NCBI RefSeq assembly: GCF_010669145.1
Contig: NZ_CP048638.1
Coordinates: 1 to 62,936, forward strand
DNA: 62,936 nucleotides
Reading direction: 5' to 3'
DNA from: Rhizobium oryzihabitans
GTDB taxonomy: Bacteria; Pseudomonadota; Alphaproteobacteria; Rhizobiales; Rhizobiaceae
Positions 35,417-45,973 of the stretch are shown in pieces. The number at the start of each line of letters is the position of its first letter. Position 1 is the stretch's first letter. The notes below the pieces were generated by a model that was not told where the DNA came from, ran no database searches, and saw only the letters and a list, made by a program, of their open reading frames with translations. The translations under genes were made by a program, and so were the position numbers.

Positions 35417-36094
35417 ATGCTGGATCGTCGCTCATTCCTCGTAGGGGCGTTTTCGAGCGCGTGGGCCGTGGGGGCGACAGCCTTTGCGGCCGAAGAGGGT
35501 GCGGTCGATAAGAAGGACAGGATACCGTTCGCGCCGTCGGCTGATGATGCCGAGGATCGGGCATTCACAAAAGAAGTCGAGAAGGCTGCGCCCGAAACAG
35601 ATCCTCGCACTTCTGGTTTTGGGTCACTACAGCTCTACCGTGAGGCAACGGGTGAGAGCATCGCGGCTAGATACCGGTTCAACGGCGAGCTGGACCGTCG
35701 CGCGGTCGCGGAATTATCGTGGTTCTGGCGAGATGTGAAGGATGACGATAAGGCGCTCTGGATCGAGCCGTCGCTGTTCGACTTCGTGTCGTCGGTTCAG
35801 TCAACGATGGCGATGATCCATGGTTCGATGCTGCCTTTTATCCTCACAAGCGGTTATCGCACGCCCCGGCATAATGCGGCCATAGAAACTGCGGCTAGAA
35901 ACTCTCTTCATATGGGTGGGCTTGCCGCTGACCTGAAAGTGCCGGGATATCCGCCTCGATCACTGGCTATCGCGGCGATGACTTTTAAAGGCGGCGGTGT
36001 AGGGGTGTATTCCCGCTTCACACATTTGGATGTCGGGCAAATCCGCTGCTGGCCCTATTCATGCAACCAGTTCATAGGAGATCGGAATGGCTGA
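35417..36094 (+). CDS. Tat-exported DUF882/M15-type peptidase
   Basis: 225 residues. A Tat-like signal (LDRRSFLVGAFSSAWAVGAT) is followed by a C-terminal YcbK/M15 domain: ILTSGYRTPRHNAAIE, NSLHMGGLAADLKVPG and YSRFTHLDVGQIR, with the zinc ligands His, Asp and His. These cleave or bind murein peptides. It sits in the dotC-dotB operon and may trim the cell wall for the channel. Confidence 0.8.
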   Translation: MLDRRSFLVGAFSSAWAVGATAFAAEEGAVDKKDRIPFAPSADDAEDRAFTKEVEKAAPETDPRTSGFGSLQLYREATGESIAARYRFNGELDRRAVAELSWFWRDVKDDDKALWIEPSLFDFVSSVQSTMAMIHGSMLPFILTSGYRTPRHNAAIETAARNSLHMGGLAADLKVPGYPPRSLAIAAMTFKGGGVGVYSRFTHLDVGQIRCWPYSCNQFIGDRNG

Positions 36095-36377
36095 TGAAGA
36101 GCGGGTAAGTTTTTCCGGTGATGGGTGGCGCTGGACGGGCGAGCCGATCAATGGGGTTTTAGGGCTTCATGGTTCAGTGATGCTGCTTATCCCCTCGGGG
36201 ATCGCGACGGGGATGGTGTGGCAGTTCACAAAGCTACCCCTCCTTTGGCCATTCGTCATTTTTTGGGTCGTCTACATCGCGCTCGCGGCCTATGCGTCCC
36301 GTAAAGGTTATACGCCTCGTGACATGATCGAGCGGCAAGTGATCATGAAACTGTTCCAAGGTAGGTACAAGGTTTGA
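36087..36377 (+). CDS. icmT: IcmT-like small membrane protein
   Basis: 96 residues. A tryptophan-rich start (SGDGWRWTGEPINGVLGLHG), two membrane segments (about 30-47 and 52-72) and the ending GYTPRDMIERQVIMKLFQGR, which matches the short basic tail of IcmT/TraK. Overlaps both neighbours by a few bases. A fair match by topology and position. Confidence 0.62.
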   Translation: MADEERVSFSGDGWRWTGEPINGVLGLHGSVMLLIPSGIATGMVWQFTKLPLLWPFVIFWVVYIALAAYASRKGYTPRDMIERQVIMKLFQGRYKV

Positions 36378-36907
36378 GCGCACCAGATCAACGTACTGAG
36401 TTCACAGTCTCGCAGCTAACGCGATTCGTTGTCGAAGGTGCGTTTGCGGATGTTGTGGCTACCCGATTAGCAAAATGTCCCAACCCGTTCGATGTGCAAC
36501 GTGAGCTGTATGAAGCCGTCATCGAGCGCGCGGCCTCTAAGATCGGATCGGATGCCGCTGCGCTTCTTGGTGAAGCGATGGCTGCACCCGAATTTCCAGA
36601 TTTTGCATCGGGCTTGTGGCTGGAAGACGGCTTCATAATGCCGATTGTCTTGGGGCACTCAGAACATGTCGGGAAAATAATCGGGATGCTGCCGACCGAA
36701 AGACCGTTATTTTCCGTGGACTTAAAACGAGGTGGCTGGTTCGACGTGCGTTTTTCAAAAGCCACGATCTTTGCGACGGAAGAAGCGCGAAAGGCCACTG
36801 CCTTAGCTTACGGTCAGGTGGTCGCCCATTCGACACGAGAGATTTTTTCCGACAGAGATGCATTGTCAATTGGCCTCGACAATGCATGGAAACTAGCTGC
36901 TCTGTAG
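36374..36907 (+). CDS. Hypothetical protein after icmT (177 aa)
   Basis: Starts at a TTG overlapping the icmT-like stop (TTGA). Soluble; acidic and aromatic second half (WLEDGFIMPIVLGHSEHVGK). In Legionella icmS follows icmT, but this protein is too large and not clearly alike. The ATGCATTGTC/GACAATGCAT inverted repeat lies in its last codons. Confidence 0.55.
   Translation: MSAPDQRTEFTVSQLTRFVVEGAFADVVATRLAKCPNPFDVQRELYEAVIERAASKIGSDAAALLGEAMAAPEFPDFASGLWLEDGFIMPIVLGHSEHVGKIIGMLPTERPLFSVDLKRGGWFDVRFSKATIFATEEARKATALAYGQVVAHSTREIFSDRDALSIGLDNAWKLAAL
36858..36887. promoter_or_regulatory. Inverted repeat ATGCATTGTC / GACAATGCAT
   Basis: Perfect 10-bp arms at 36858-36867 and 36878-36887 in the end of the 36374-36907 gene. 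Its half-sites CATTGTC/GACAATG match those at 20014 and 24418. About 75 bp upstream of the 36961 promoter. Confidence 0.5.
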
Positions 36908-36960
36908 GGTTTCGGCGTGTCCGTCCTCGTCGGTGATTCGACAGTGTTTTTGAGTCCGGC

Positions 36961-36990
36961 TTGACAATCAATTTGATTGCTGTCTGTTAT
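36961..36990 (+). promoter_or_regulatory. Promoter with operator-like palindrome for the 37048 operon
   Basis: TTGACA (36961-36966), an 18-base spacer and TGTTAT (36985-36990). CAATCAATTTGATTG, a perfect 15-bp odd palindrome at 36965-36979, overlaps the -35 and spacer, as expected for a repressor site. Confidence 0.62.
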
Positions 36991-37047
36991 TTCGCAGTGA
37001 GTGCTGGCGAGTCTGTCAGACGGTGATTTAGTTGGTTGGAGAAGAGC

Positions 37048-38262
37048 ATGGCCGAACGTGCTAAGAAATTTGCTGGTCCAAAATTGCCTGCCACCCTCGG
37101 CAACGTCGCTCTCAGTGTGAGCGAATACACCTCAAAAGACGGTGTAACGTCCGTTAAGGGCACTCAACTTCAAAATGGCGAAGAGCTGACCGTCCAACTC
37201 ATGTCACCAGCGCGAGCGGCGAACATGATGAAGGGCCGCAATGATGTTGATGATCGTGAGCGGGTGCGTCTATGGGAAGATCGCTTTGCCAATCGAAGAG
37301 AGCTATCCGAGTTCGCCGATAGGACAAACGATCAAGGCGTGAAGCCGGGCGGAGTAATCTTGCTCAACAATACCCGGCTCGATTTCAGTGATCGCCAGTA
37401 TTACGCGCAAGCAGCATATGGCTTTGTTAGCGATCCCGAGTTTCAGGCAGCAATGTCGGGTACGGTGTCACTCTCGAAATTTTCCGATGGCTCGATGCGG
37501 CTACAGGTTTACCAGCCAGACAAGGCGGTGTTGCTGTCACCTTCCTCAAAGGATGAGGCTCAACGCGCTGTCAAAGAGGCTTTCGACGTTCGGTCGCCGG
37601 TTGGTTCTGGCGTTATGGCTCGAACCGTGATCGTGACGATTTCAGAGAAAAATGAAGAAGGCGAGGCGCAGAGCAAGGCGTTCTACATGCGGAGCGCAAG
37701 CTTTGAGGCTGACCTCGGGAATGGCGTGCAGTTCCAATTGTCGAACGGTTTTGGTGACACGCTGAAACGTAGCCAGCTCGATAGCAACTCAGCGGCGGCA
37801 GCGGCAGCAATTGCGGCGGCGACTGGCGTTTCGGCGCAGATCGTCATCGACCGGATGTCCGAAGCCGCTCCCGAGGACAGCGCAGCGGTTCAACGGATTT
37901 ATGATGTGGTGAAGTCCGGAGAGGCATCGGTTGCCCTTACACCGGGCTTTACGGTGCCAATCGTACGGAAGTCGATGGATAATCTGCTGAAGCGGCCAGA
38001 GTTGTTTCATTCGGGTTCCTTCGCCGGGGCGATAGCAATAGCCATTCGCGGTGCAGACGGCGGGGCTTTAGAGCGTCCGGCCGCGTATGCAGTTACGAGC
38101 TATTCTGCACTGCCAAAGTCCGCGCCAGAGGTCACGCCGACGCCTGCGAAGGAAGCGATTAGAGCGCATGAAAGGTTGCTGTCGGCTGGAGGAGAAAAGC
38201 CTTCCTCTTCGCTTCAAAGTCGCCCGCCCGCGCGTTTTGCCTCGCCGGGTCGCGACTTCTAG
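37048..38262 (+). CDS. Hypothetical protein (404 aa) upstream of the Strawberry-notch-like gene
   Basis: Start ATG 37048 with GGAGAAG upstream; TTG 37036 is an alternative. Acidic, soluble; beta-rich first half (GGVILLNNTRLDFSDRQYYA) and an Ala-rich helix (SNSAAAAAAIAAATGVSAQ). Its end is Pro/Ser-rich and basic. It precedes the giant methylase/helicase by 15 bp and likely shares its transcript. No family recognised. Confidence 0.6.
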   Translation: MAERAKKFAGPKLPATLGNVALSVSEYTSKDGVTSVKGTQLQNGEELTVQLMSPARAANMMKGRNDVDDRERVRLWEDRFANRRELSEFADRTNDQGVKPGGVILLNNTRLDFSDRQYYAQAAYGFVSDPEFQAAMSGTVSLSKFSDGSMRLQVYQPDKAVLLSPSSKDEAQRAVKEAFDVRSPVGSGVMARTVIVTISEKNEEGEAQSKAFYMRSASFEADLGNGVQFQLSNGFGDTLKRSQLDSNSAAAAAAIAAATGVSAQIVIDRMSEAAPEDSAAVQRIYDVVKSGEASVALTPGFTVPIVRKSMDNLLKRPELFHSGSFAGAIAIAIRGADGGALERPAAYAVTSYSALPKSAPEVTPTPAKEAIRAHERLLSAGGEKPSSSLQSRPPARFASPGRDF

Positions 38263-38277
38263 GGCCGGGGCTAAGGT

Positions 38278-41200
38278 ATGCCTTCCGTTCCACTCCCCAT
38301 TCTTTCTGTCGATGGCATCGGAGCCGCGTATATACCGCGTGCTTCTCGCATGCACGGCAATGCAGGCGATCTTTTGATTGCGACGACCGATGATGTGCGG
38401 GCAACCGGCGTGCGGGGCGGTCTGAAGTATTGCAATGTGCCCGTTCTCAATACGGTTACGAGGGGCGAAGCCACGATTTTCGTCGTAAGACCGCCCGGCG
38501 ATCTCGATCCAAGCGACTTGTGGGTTGCTTGCGGCCTTCCGATCAGGCGGCTTTGGGACGATGATTTCAACGTCGATGTTGCCGACCGCGCGCTCTTGTC
38601 CAAGCGTTTTCACGAGTGCATGAGCGGCACCGGCATGGGTGATATGGTCACTCCGCGCCAGATCGGCCTTAACCTCGCCGGTTCAAAGGTATTTGAAACC
38701 ATCGGGGGCCGAGTAGCAGTCAACAAAGCGAATGAGGCCCACTACGAGTACGACCGCTTCAGCAACGGTCGTGAAAAAGGCGAGCATCGTGATCGGTTCC
38801 TACGCGCGATTCGAACAACTGAGCTGGCAGGGTGCGCGGCCGGTGTAGCACTGGCTATCGTGCAAGGTGATAGCTTTGACCGGGGATCGATAGCCCGGTT
38901 GCACAAGGATATAGTTGTCGATGACGCGTCTCCTTTCCTTAGCGTTTTCGCCTTTCAGGAGGAAATTGAAGCCGCATTGGCGGTCCAAGCTGCAAACCTC
39001 GTGCGCAGCGGTGGGGCTTTCCGTGAAGTCGCCAGAGAGCTGACTGATAGGTCTGCCGCTCATGGCGAACGAAATGCGCAACGGCTGCGTTTGCAGCAAT
39101 ATTCAACGCCTCTTACGATCTCGGCTGTCGCACAGGATATATTGCGCATCCGCGAGGGAGAATTGGTGCTTGAGCCAACGGCCGGAAACGGAACGCTGGC
39201 GCTCGGCGCTGCGGCGGCCGGAGCACGTATAGAAGGCTTTGAGCTGGACAAGGCACGCGCAGAACGTGGCACAAGAGTGCTGAAGGATGCGGGCGCACCG
39301 TTTGTAAATATCAGGCCGCGAGCTTTCGAAGTGAACGCTGAAGGTGGATTTGGAGGAATGGCGTTTGACGCCGTTCTGGCAAACCCACCCTTTGAGGCGA
39401 TCAAGGCACAGAATGTGGCTGATAGAGAGGGCCGCACGCTCTCCATCTCACGCCTTGACCATCGGATCGTCTATGACGCGTTGAACCAGGTGCGAGCGGA
39501 CAGTGGTCGCTCGTTCCTAGTTCTACCGGGTGAGATGATGGGCGAAGGCAAGCTTGAGGGAGCGACACGCTTCTTCAACAACTATCTCCATGCGACCTTC
39601 GAGGTTGCTGGCGCTGCCATGCTCGACGGAAGGCTCTATCGGAAATCCGGCGCTGAGTTCCCTGTGATCGTCTATGCCCTTGGCCCCCGGCTTGAAAACC
39701 CGCTCTCCGCTGAGAGAGCGAAAAAAATCCCCGATGAGCTGCCATATCTCCATACCACTGATCAGCTATTCGCGTGGGGCGATGCTGCACGTTTGGCCAT
39801 GGACGAGATTATGGCTCGGCGCTCGGCGCCAGACACCCGGGTTGCTAGAACGTTCGTAGCTCCCGACTTTGACGACGCTGATATCACGACAGATGAGACG
39901 CCCAACGGTGATGTGCCGGCGGCTCTGGTCCCGGCAGTTCCCCCGGTCGGTCCAGGTGTCGAGGAACCGGTGTTCGAGGCGGTCAGTGAAGACGAACTTG
40001 AGATGTCGGAGGACGAGGCCGAGTTCGTGGTTTCGCCTGATGTGCTGGTCGATGACTTGGTTGTTGAGAATGATCCGTTCCAAGTCACGTATGAGTCCGC
40101 CTCCCTTGTTGGTGGCCCTGTTCTCAAGATTCAAAAAGCGCTGGCAGAACCGGTCGCACTTGCCCTCACGGAGCTGGAGCGCGTTCGCGGGCCGGTAGAT
40201 AATTTTGTTGCAGACAGCCTTGGCGTTGAGGTCAGCGAGTTGGGAGGCTTGCTGCATGCTGGACAGGTCGATGGTGTAGGGCTTGCGCTTCATAAAGCGC
40301 TGCGGGCAGAATCCATTATTGTCGGAGATCTGATGGGCGTTGGGAAAGGCCGTCAGCTCGCGGCGCTCGCCCGTGCGGCCTTCAAAGAGGATCGGCCGGT
40401 GTTGTTCTTCACCGATAATGCCTCGTTATTCACGGATTTTGTAGCGCGCGATCTGGCCACGGTAATGCGGAAGCCAGCCAATGAGCTGCCGCAGTTTATC
40501 AAACCCTACATCGTCAACAGCAGTAAGGATGCATCGATCCTTGACCCCGATTTTCAGGGGGAGCGGCGACGTGGAGAGGGTTTCGTTTTCCGGGCATCGC
40601 CATCGTCTGCCAAACGTGAAAAGACGATTGATCCGTCGATGAACATGATCTTGTCGTCATATTCGCAGCTCGGCGCGCAGGGCAGGGAAGCGAAACTTGC
40701 GGCGATCATGGAGTGGCTTGGCAAGCAGGACAAGCCACCATTGTTGATCATGGACGAGGCTCATCGAGCAGCCGGTGAGGGGTCGAACGTCGGTCTCTCG
40801 ATGACAGCACTGGTTGAGGGCGTCAAAGCGGCAGGTGGTTCCGTTGCATATGCGTCAGGGACGGCGTTGAAGGGTGCGCGGAATTTGCGCGTCTACGGCT
40901 CTGCGCTACCGGATGTCGGGATTCCGCCCGACAGACTGGTGGAGCTGATCGAAAAAGAGCCGCTGGCTTTGCAGGAAGCGCTTTCTTACGAGATGGCGCG
41001 GTCGGGAGGGCTTATTGCGCGTGAACTCGACAACACTGAAGTCGCTCGCGAAACTGTTTCTCTGCAAGATGTCGATCCGGTTCGCTTTGCTCAGGTACTC
41101 GAAAAGGTCGATCTTTTCGCGCACAAGATGTCCGAGTTGCTGGCCCTCGGCCGCGAGGTCAAAGATTGGTCTCAGCATCGGCAAAAGGAGCTGAAAAAGG

Positions 41201-44200
41201 ACATCGAACAGATGCCAGAGGGTGCGGAACGGGACCGTGCTCTAGGCTCGGTCGGCGTGCATTATCAATCACCAGCCTCCCGGTTCCATCATTTGTCGAA
41301 CTACCTGACGCTGGCTATCAATGGGGTTTTCTTGGAAGACCTCGTGCTGAAGTCAATCGCCGAAGGCAGGAAGCCTCTGGTGGCGGTCGCCAATACTGGC
41401 GACACGTTGATGCGCGATCTGATCGCGAGCCATTGGGATAATGATGGCCTCGATGATGCCGACAATGCGGGCATCATGAAGGGGTCAGCCTATGTCCTCC
41501 CTGAGAAGCCCCACCTCGGGCATGTGATCAAGCGTGTAGCTGACCGGTTGCTGACCGTTAAGGAAAGCAATGGATTCGGGGCGGTCACAGAAATTCGCCT
41601 TCACGAATACGAAGATTGGCTGGCTGATTTCAATGCGCGGGTGGATGCGGCCGACTTTTCCCTATTGTCGATGACCGTGATCGACGACTTAGCCGTGGCA
41701 CTCGAAAAGCACGGGTTATCATTGGGAGAAATCACGGGCCGTTCCTTTATGTCGCGACCAGCGGAAGATGGGGCGGATTTGTCATTAGCGCCCGGCCCAA
41801 GCCGCTTAAGCACGATGTTGTTTCGGACTTCAATAACGGTCGTGTGGATGTTCTGATCCTGAACCAGTCGGCCGCTGTGGGCCTGTCGGCGCAGGCGTCA
41901 CCCGCAAATGGTTTCGACGTGCGGCAGCGGGAGATGATCAAGGCGCAGATGCAGGGCGATGTGACGCAGGAGCGCCAGATGGACGGCCGCATCAATCGTG
42001 TCGGGCAAATTCATCCTCCGCTCTATACGGTGCCCCTGCAAGGGCTGGCCAGCTCGGATCGTCTGGCGCAGTTGTTCAACCGAAAGAACCGTTCGCTTAC
42101 AGCGGCTTCTACGGCCACCCGTGAAAACGAGTCCAACATTAAGGATACGCTCGACCTTCTCAACGAGGTGGGGCAATTTGTCAGCCGCGAATATCTCAAG
42201 AATAACCCGGATATTGCCGTCACGCTCGATATCGACCCGGAATCCGATATCGAGACGAAATATTCTGAGAAGCTGATGGGCCGTATGATCGCGCTGCCTT
42301 CCGGCATGCAGCGCACGATCATGGGCGAGCTGGACACCGCTTTTCAGATGCGCGTGGCCTTGCTGGACGCCCTCGGCGAAAATCCTCTGCGGCTGCGAGA
42401 ATATGACTGGCGGGCGCAGGTGAAAGAAGTGGCATCGCTGATAAGTGGCAACGCGGCATCAGCACGCATGTCCGAACGTCCCCTTGCGCTCAACAAGCTG
42501 ACTTACAAGGAGACAATCAAGCCAATCGATGTGCTGGCTGTTGAGGACGCGGTAGCGCGGGGCAAGGGATGGATGATCGATCAAACCCTTGGCCGCGAGA
42601 TGTCGGTTGTTGAGCGGCTGGAAAGCCTCGCGCCGAGTGGTCAGGAAATTCGTTTCTCTGATCCGATTTTCGACCGTGTGATGAACCGCTCTGACGAATT
42701 GCGCAGCCTTGGAGCGACAGAACACCCATTGGAGGTCGCCCAAGGGTTTTGGGATAATCAATGGACACGCGATGCTGAAAAGGAAATCAAGGGGCTTGAG
42801 AAAATGGTGCTCGATGCCGGGCACAAGCTTGATTTCCTGCTCGACATAGCACCAACACTCGCACCCGGCGCTATCGTCACGGTTTACCCCAAGCTGGTCT
42901 CAAGGCTGCGAGATTCGACGCTGTTCAATGCCGCCGTCGATTATATCGACGGGACAGATCACACCGATAGAGAGATCGGTGTCCCGGCCGTGATCACCGA
43001 TGTACGCTTCAACGAGGAGAAGCCCCTGAATCTTGGCGAGTGGAGCGTGCGGATCGCAGTACCCGGCGAGGAGCACCTGATCGATATGCCGATGGCATCT
43101 GTCTATGCGATCCTACGCGAAGAACACCAAGCGACAGTTGAGGCTAAGGGCGTCACGAAGATATGGGCGTTCAAGAGTGCGCGTCTGGACGATGACGGGA
43201 TTGGCCTCGCCCGGTCCATTGCGCCCATGTGGTCTCAACCTCTCGCTCAGGCGCTGGAAGAAGCCGAAGCGAAGGGAAAATCCCCCGATTTCGGAAATGG
43301 TTATGAACGTCTTCACTGGAAGCCGTTCTTGGGAGATGGCAGTCCCGAAGACAGCGTGATGATGGCCCTGTTCCAGAATGTGCAGGGCGGGAGCGTCAGT
43401 CGGACGCGATATGCTGTTGAAGGCAACCTTTTTGCCGCCGTTTCGGCTCTCGCGGGGAAGCGAATGGGCGAAAAGGCAATGTATACGGACGAAAGCGGCG
43501 CGATCCGGCACTGCTTTTTGCTCAAGCGCGATGGGCACAAGAAAGTGCTCGAGCAATTGACATCGAGCGTGGCAAGCCGTGTCGGCTTCATGAAAGCTGA
43601 CGTGGCTTCCGTTTCCGGCCTCCTTTTAGGAATGACGGGGATTATCAGCGAGGCAGACGACGAGGCGCGGGCGGAATACATCGCCTGTGACATGCTCACA
43701 AGGATGGTCCACGGTGGCTGCAAGGTTACGATTGATCATGTTCGCGATCTGATCCGGCCTCGGCTGCAAGAGATGCATGAGCAAATCGTCAAAGCTGTAC
43801 GGCAGCAAGGGGCGATCAATACCGGTCTTTTTGTCGGCACCGATCCTTTCGGGGACTCGACGCAAAAGCTTTTCACTCCCGGCGCATCGATCCGAATTCG
43901 AGAGGGCGCGTCTGACGCGGCCAGTGGTTTCCGGGTCTATTGGGACCAAAAGGAGATAGCCAGGTGCGCCGCGTCACTCAGCGAAAAAGGCGCGCTGGCT
44001 GCCTTCGGTGGGAAGACCTTCGGCGTAATCGTAAAAGCCAAGAACGATGTTTGCGACAAATCCAAGGATGCGCTTTGCGCAGATTGGAGCAACAAGCTTG
44101 GCACGGCCGTGGTGCGCAACTCGACAGTGGCGAAGGAGATCGCATCGGCGTCGGACGTAGCCGCGATTCTATGCGCTGCGGCGAGCGATAAGTCCCTTGA

Positions 44201-44357
44201 TGGGATGATCGGCATCAAAGGCGCGCTGGTCGTGTACAATGAGGTTGTGGCGAATCTCTCCCGTGAGCTGATCAGTCAGCATTTGGGAGCAAAAACGGAG
44301 GCTACTATGTCGGTGCGCTCAGAGAGAGCCACGTCACCAGCAGTTGCAGCCGTGTAG
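38278..44357 (+). pseudogene. Giant Strawberry-notch-type DNA methylase/helicase (about 2026 aa), one base short
   Basis: Adding one C to the CCC at 41791-41793 joins two ORFs (1192 and 837 residues) and restores KPLKHDVVSDFNNGRVDVLI. An N-terminal N6-adenine methyltransferase region has EPTAGNGTLALGAAAAGAR and the catalytic VLANPPFEAI. The SF2 helicase follows: SIIVGDLMGVGKGRQLAALA (Walker A-like), LLIMDEAHRAAGEGSN (DEAH), VAYASGTALKG, and after the break NQSAAVGLSAQAS and QERQMDGRINRVGQ (motif VI). The rest, to 2026 residues, is of unknown fold. Large proteins of this class are found on plasmids and phages of Alphaproteobacteria, where they are proposed to modify or protect DNA; its role is not established here. 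The break matches the C-run pattern elsewhere, so it is probably intact. Confidence 0.85.
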
Positions 44358-44382
44358 AATGAGTTACCCGGCGTTAAAAAGT

Positions 44383-44411
44383 TTGACATACTTTTTCTGT
44401 CGGGTTTCATT
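44383..44411 (+). promoter_or_regulatory. Possible promoter of the replication-leader transcript
   Basis: TTGACA (44383-44388), a 17-base spacer and a weak TTCATT (44406-44411), 30 bp after the methylase/helicase stop and 218 bp before the initiator gene. Confidence 0.42.
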
Positions 44412-44472
44412 GTGAAAAATTTTGGAAAGGGAATCAGTCAAGGACTAGAAAGCTAACCCCAGAAATGCCGAA

Positions 44473-44496
44473 CCCCAGACGGTCTCCCGTCCGGGG
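44473..44496. ncRNA. Copy-control-type stem-loop in the leader
   Basis: CCCCaGACGG, loop TCTC, CCGTCcGGGG form a strong stem in the untranslated leader of the probable replication gene. In IncI, IncB and IncL/M plasmids the matching place encodes the antisense RNA that controls copy number. Whether an antisense transcript exists cannot be seen. Confidence 0.45.
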
Positions 44497-44570
44497 TCGA
44501 AAACTAAGATAGAAAAGAACGCTTTTGCCGAGCGCCGTTCTCCCTAGAAGGTAGATTCCTTCAGGGCGAA

Positions 44571-44612
44571 ATGCAAGTCTTTTTGTCTTTTTTTCTCGGC
44601 GTTTCCGGCTAA
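44571..44612 (+). CDS. Leader peptide of the probable initiator (13 aa)
   Basis: ATG 44571 encodes MQVFLSFFLGVSG and stops inside the loop of the hairpin TTCCGG-CTAA-CCGGAA (44603-44618), just upstream of the next gene's GAGAG ribosome site. Ribosomes finishing the peptide would open this stem, so translation of the following gene may depend on it, as with RepY of IncI plasmids. Confidence 0.5.
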   Translation: MQVFLSFFLGVSG

Positions 44613-44628
44613 CCGGAAAGAGAGAAAG

Positions 44629-45600
44629 ATGAGTGCTTCAGCGTTGGCGACGTGCCAACTCAGCGAACGAACAATCCTATCTAACGTCAAAAATACATGG
44701 TCACATTCGGCGTTGGATAGTTGCATCAAGGCTGTCATCGGTGCGCACGCTCGCGGGCTACTGGATGATGAGTTTGTGGAGTCTGTCTACGGCGCGGTGA
44801 ATGAGCGTCGGGCGGAACTCTCGGCGGGCCGGAGAGCGCGACCGGTAAAATGGGGCACACCCTTGGCCATCCATTCGAGGCTTACCTTGGAGGAACGGCG
44901 TGCGCAGGCGAGAACTCGTAACATCAGTGCGGGTTGGTTCTCAGCGAAGCTCGAAAAGAGCGGGGCAAACGTAGCCGAGATCTATGCGAAGCTTCCTCGT
45001 GCCAGTTTTCGAGCGGTATTGCACACGATCTGCGAGCTTAGCGCCCTCGCGCGCGGGCGATGTGACGCTTCCATTGCGACAATAGCTAAAAAGGCGGGGT
45101 GCAGCCGATCATCAGTCGAGCAGGCTTTGGCTCATCTGAAATCGAGCGGTTTCATCGTGGTTGAGAGCGGGAAGACGTTGGGTGTAACGTCGATTATACG
45201 GCCCGCTCAGGCTTGCTTGATCAAGGTCGTGAACTGGTGCCGCGCTCGACTTGAGCGAATGCAAAAAAAGGACCGGTCTGACCGCCCGGTTTCCGCTGCA
45301 AGGGGTACACAAAATACTAGGCAGAAATCAGAATCTTATTTTTTAAATAAAAGATCGAAGACAACAGAGCCGCGCAGAGAAGGTGGGCGGGCCATTGGAG
45401 CCGTAGCATTTCCAGCAAGCGGATCGATTTATTTCAGCCATTGGCGTGATCTGGTTAGGGAGCATTCGACAGGCGTCACCCCTGATGCAGATATTGTGGC
45501 GAATGCCTTCCGAAAGTTCTGCTCCGAGAAAAATATCCCCCTTGATGCTCCGAAAATCGAAGAGCGGTTTATCAAAATCGTCCAAAGGTTCCGTATTTAG
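44629..45600 (+). CDS. Probable plasmid replication initiator, winged-helix type (323 aa)
   Basis: Soluble, basic. The middle contains ISAGWFSAKLEKSGANVAEI, then a winged helix-turn-helix (RCDASIATIAKKAGCSRSSV, EQALAHLKSSGFIVVES) and a Lys/Arg-rich linker (RMQKKDRSDRPVS). The protein family is not certain. The leader upstream (stem-loop, leader peptide, ribosome-site hairpin) is typical of RepA-type initiator genes, which is the main reason for the call. A transcription regulator is the alternative. Confidence 0.58.
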   Translation: MSASALATCQLSERTILSNVKNTWSHSALDSCIKAVIGAHARGLLDDEFVESVYGAVNERRAELSAGRRARPVKWGTPLAIHSRLTLEERRAQARTRNISAGWFSAKLEKSGANVAEIYAKLPRASFRAVLHTICELSALARGRCDASIATIAKKAGCSRSSVEQALAHLKSSGFIVVESGKTLGVTSIIRPAQACLIKVVNWCRARLERMQKKDRSDRPVSAARGTQNTRQKSESYFLNKRSKTTEPRREGGRAIGAVAFPASGSIYFSHWRDLVREHSTGVTPDADIVANAFRKFCSEKNIPLDAPKIEERFIKIVQRFRI

Positions 45601-45735
45601 CGTTTTTCCTGCCGACAGGCCGTTCTTATTCAACTCTGCGGGATTGCTCTCAATGCGGCCTGCGGGGGTTGGATATTGCCGCATTATGCAGTAAATCTTT
45701 TTTTGATTTCACAGTGAAATTCAGAGGTCGAGCGA

Positions 45736-45957
45736 GTGCCAGAGAACGCAAACCCCGATAGCGGAACTCAACTGGCGGTAAATCCGCTGAAAGGTGCCGT
45801 CCTCGTTGACCTGTACAAGCCGCTCGCGGTCGAGGATCGCACCGGCCAAGGTTTCGAGAAGACGGCGGCATATGGTGCCGATCATCTCGCGGCGGTTTTG
45901 TCCGTCAGAAATTTGAGAATTGCTTTGGCGGCTCTTGCCGCGTGGGAAAGAGGCTAA
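45736..45957 (+). CDS. Hypothetical protein (73 aa)
   Basis: GTG start at 45736 with CAGAGG upstream. PENANPDSGTQLAVNPLKGA and a helical end (NLRIALAALAAWERG). First of a rightward run; ends 16 bp before the next start. No family recognised. Confidence 0.45.
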   Translation: MPENANPDSGTQLAVNPLKGAVLVDLYKPLAVEDRTGQGFEKTAAYGADHLAAVLSVRNLRIALAALAAWERG

Positions 45958-45973
45958 CAGGAGAGAGACGGAC

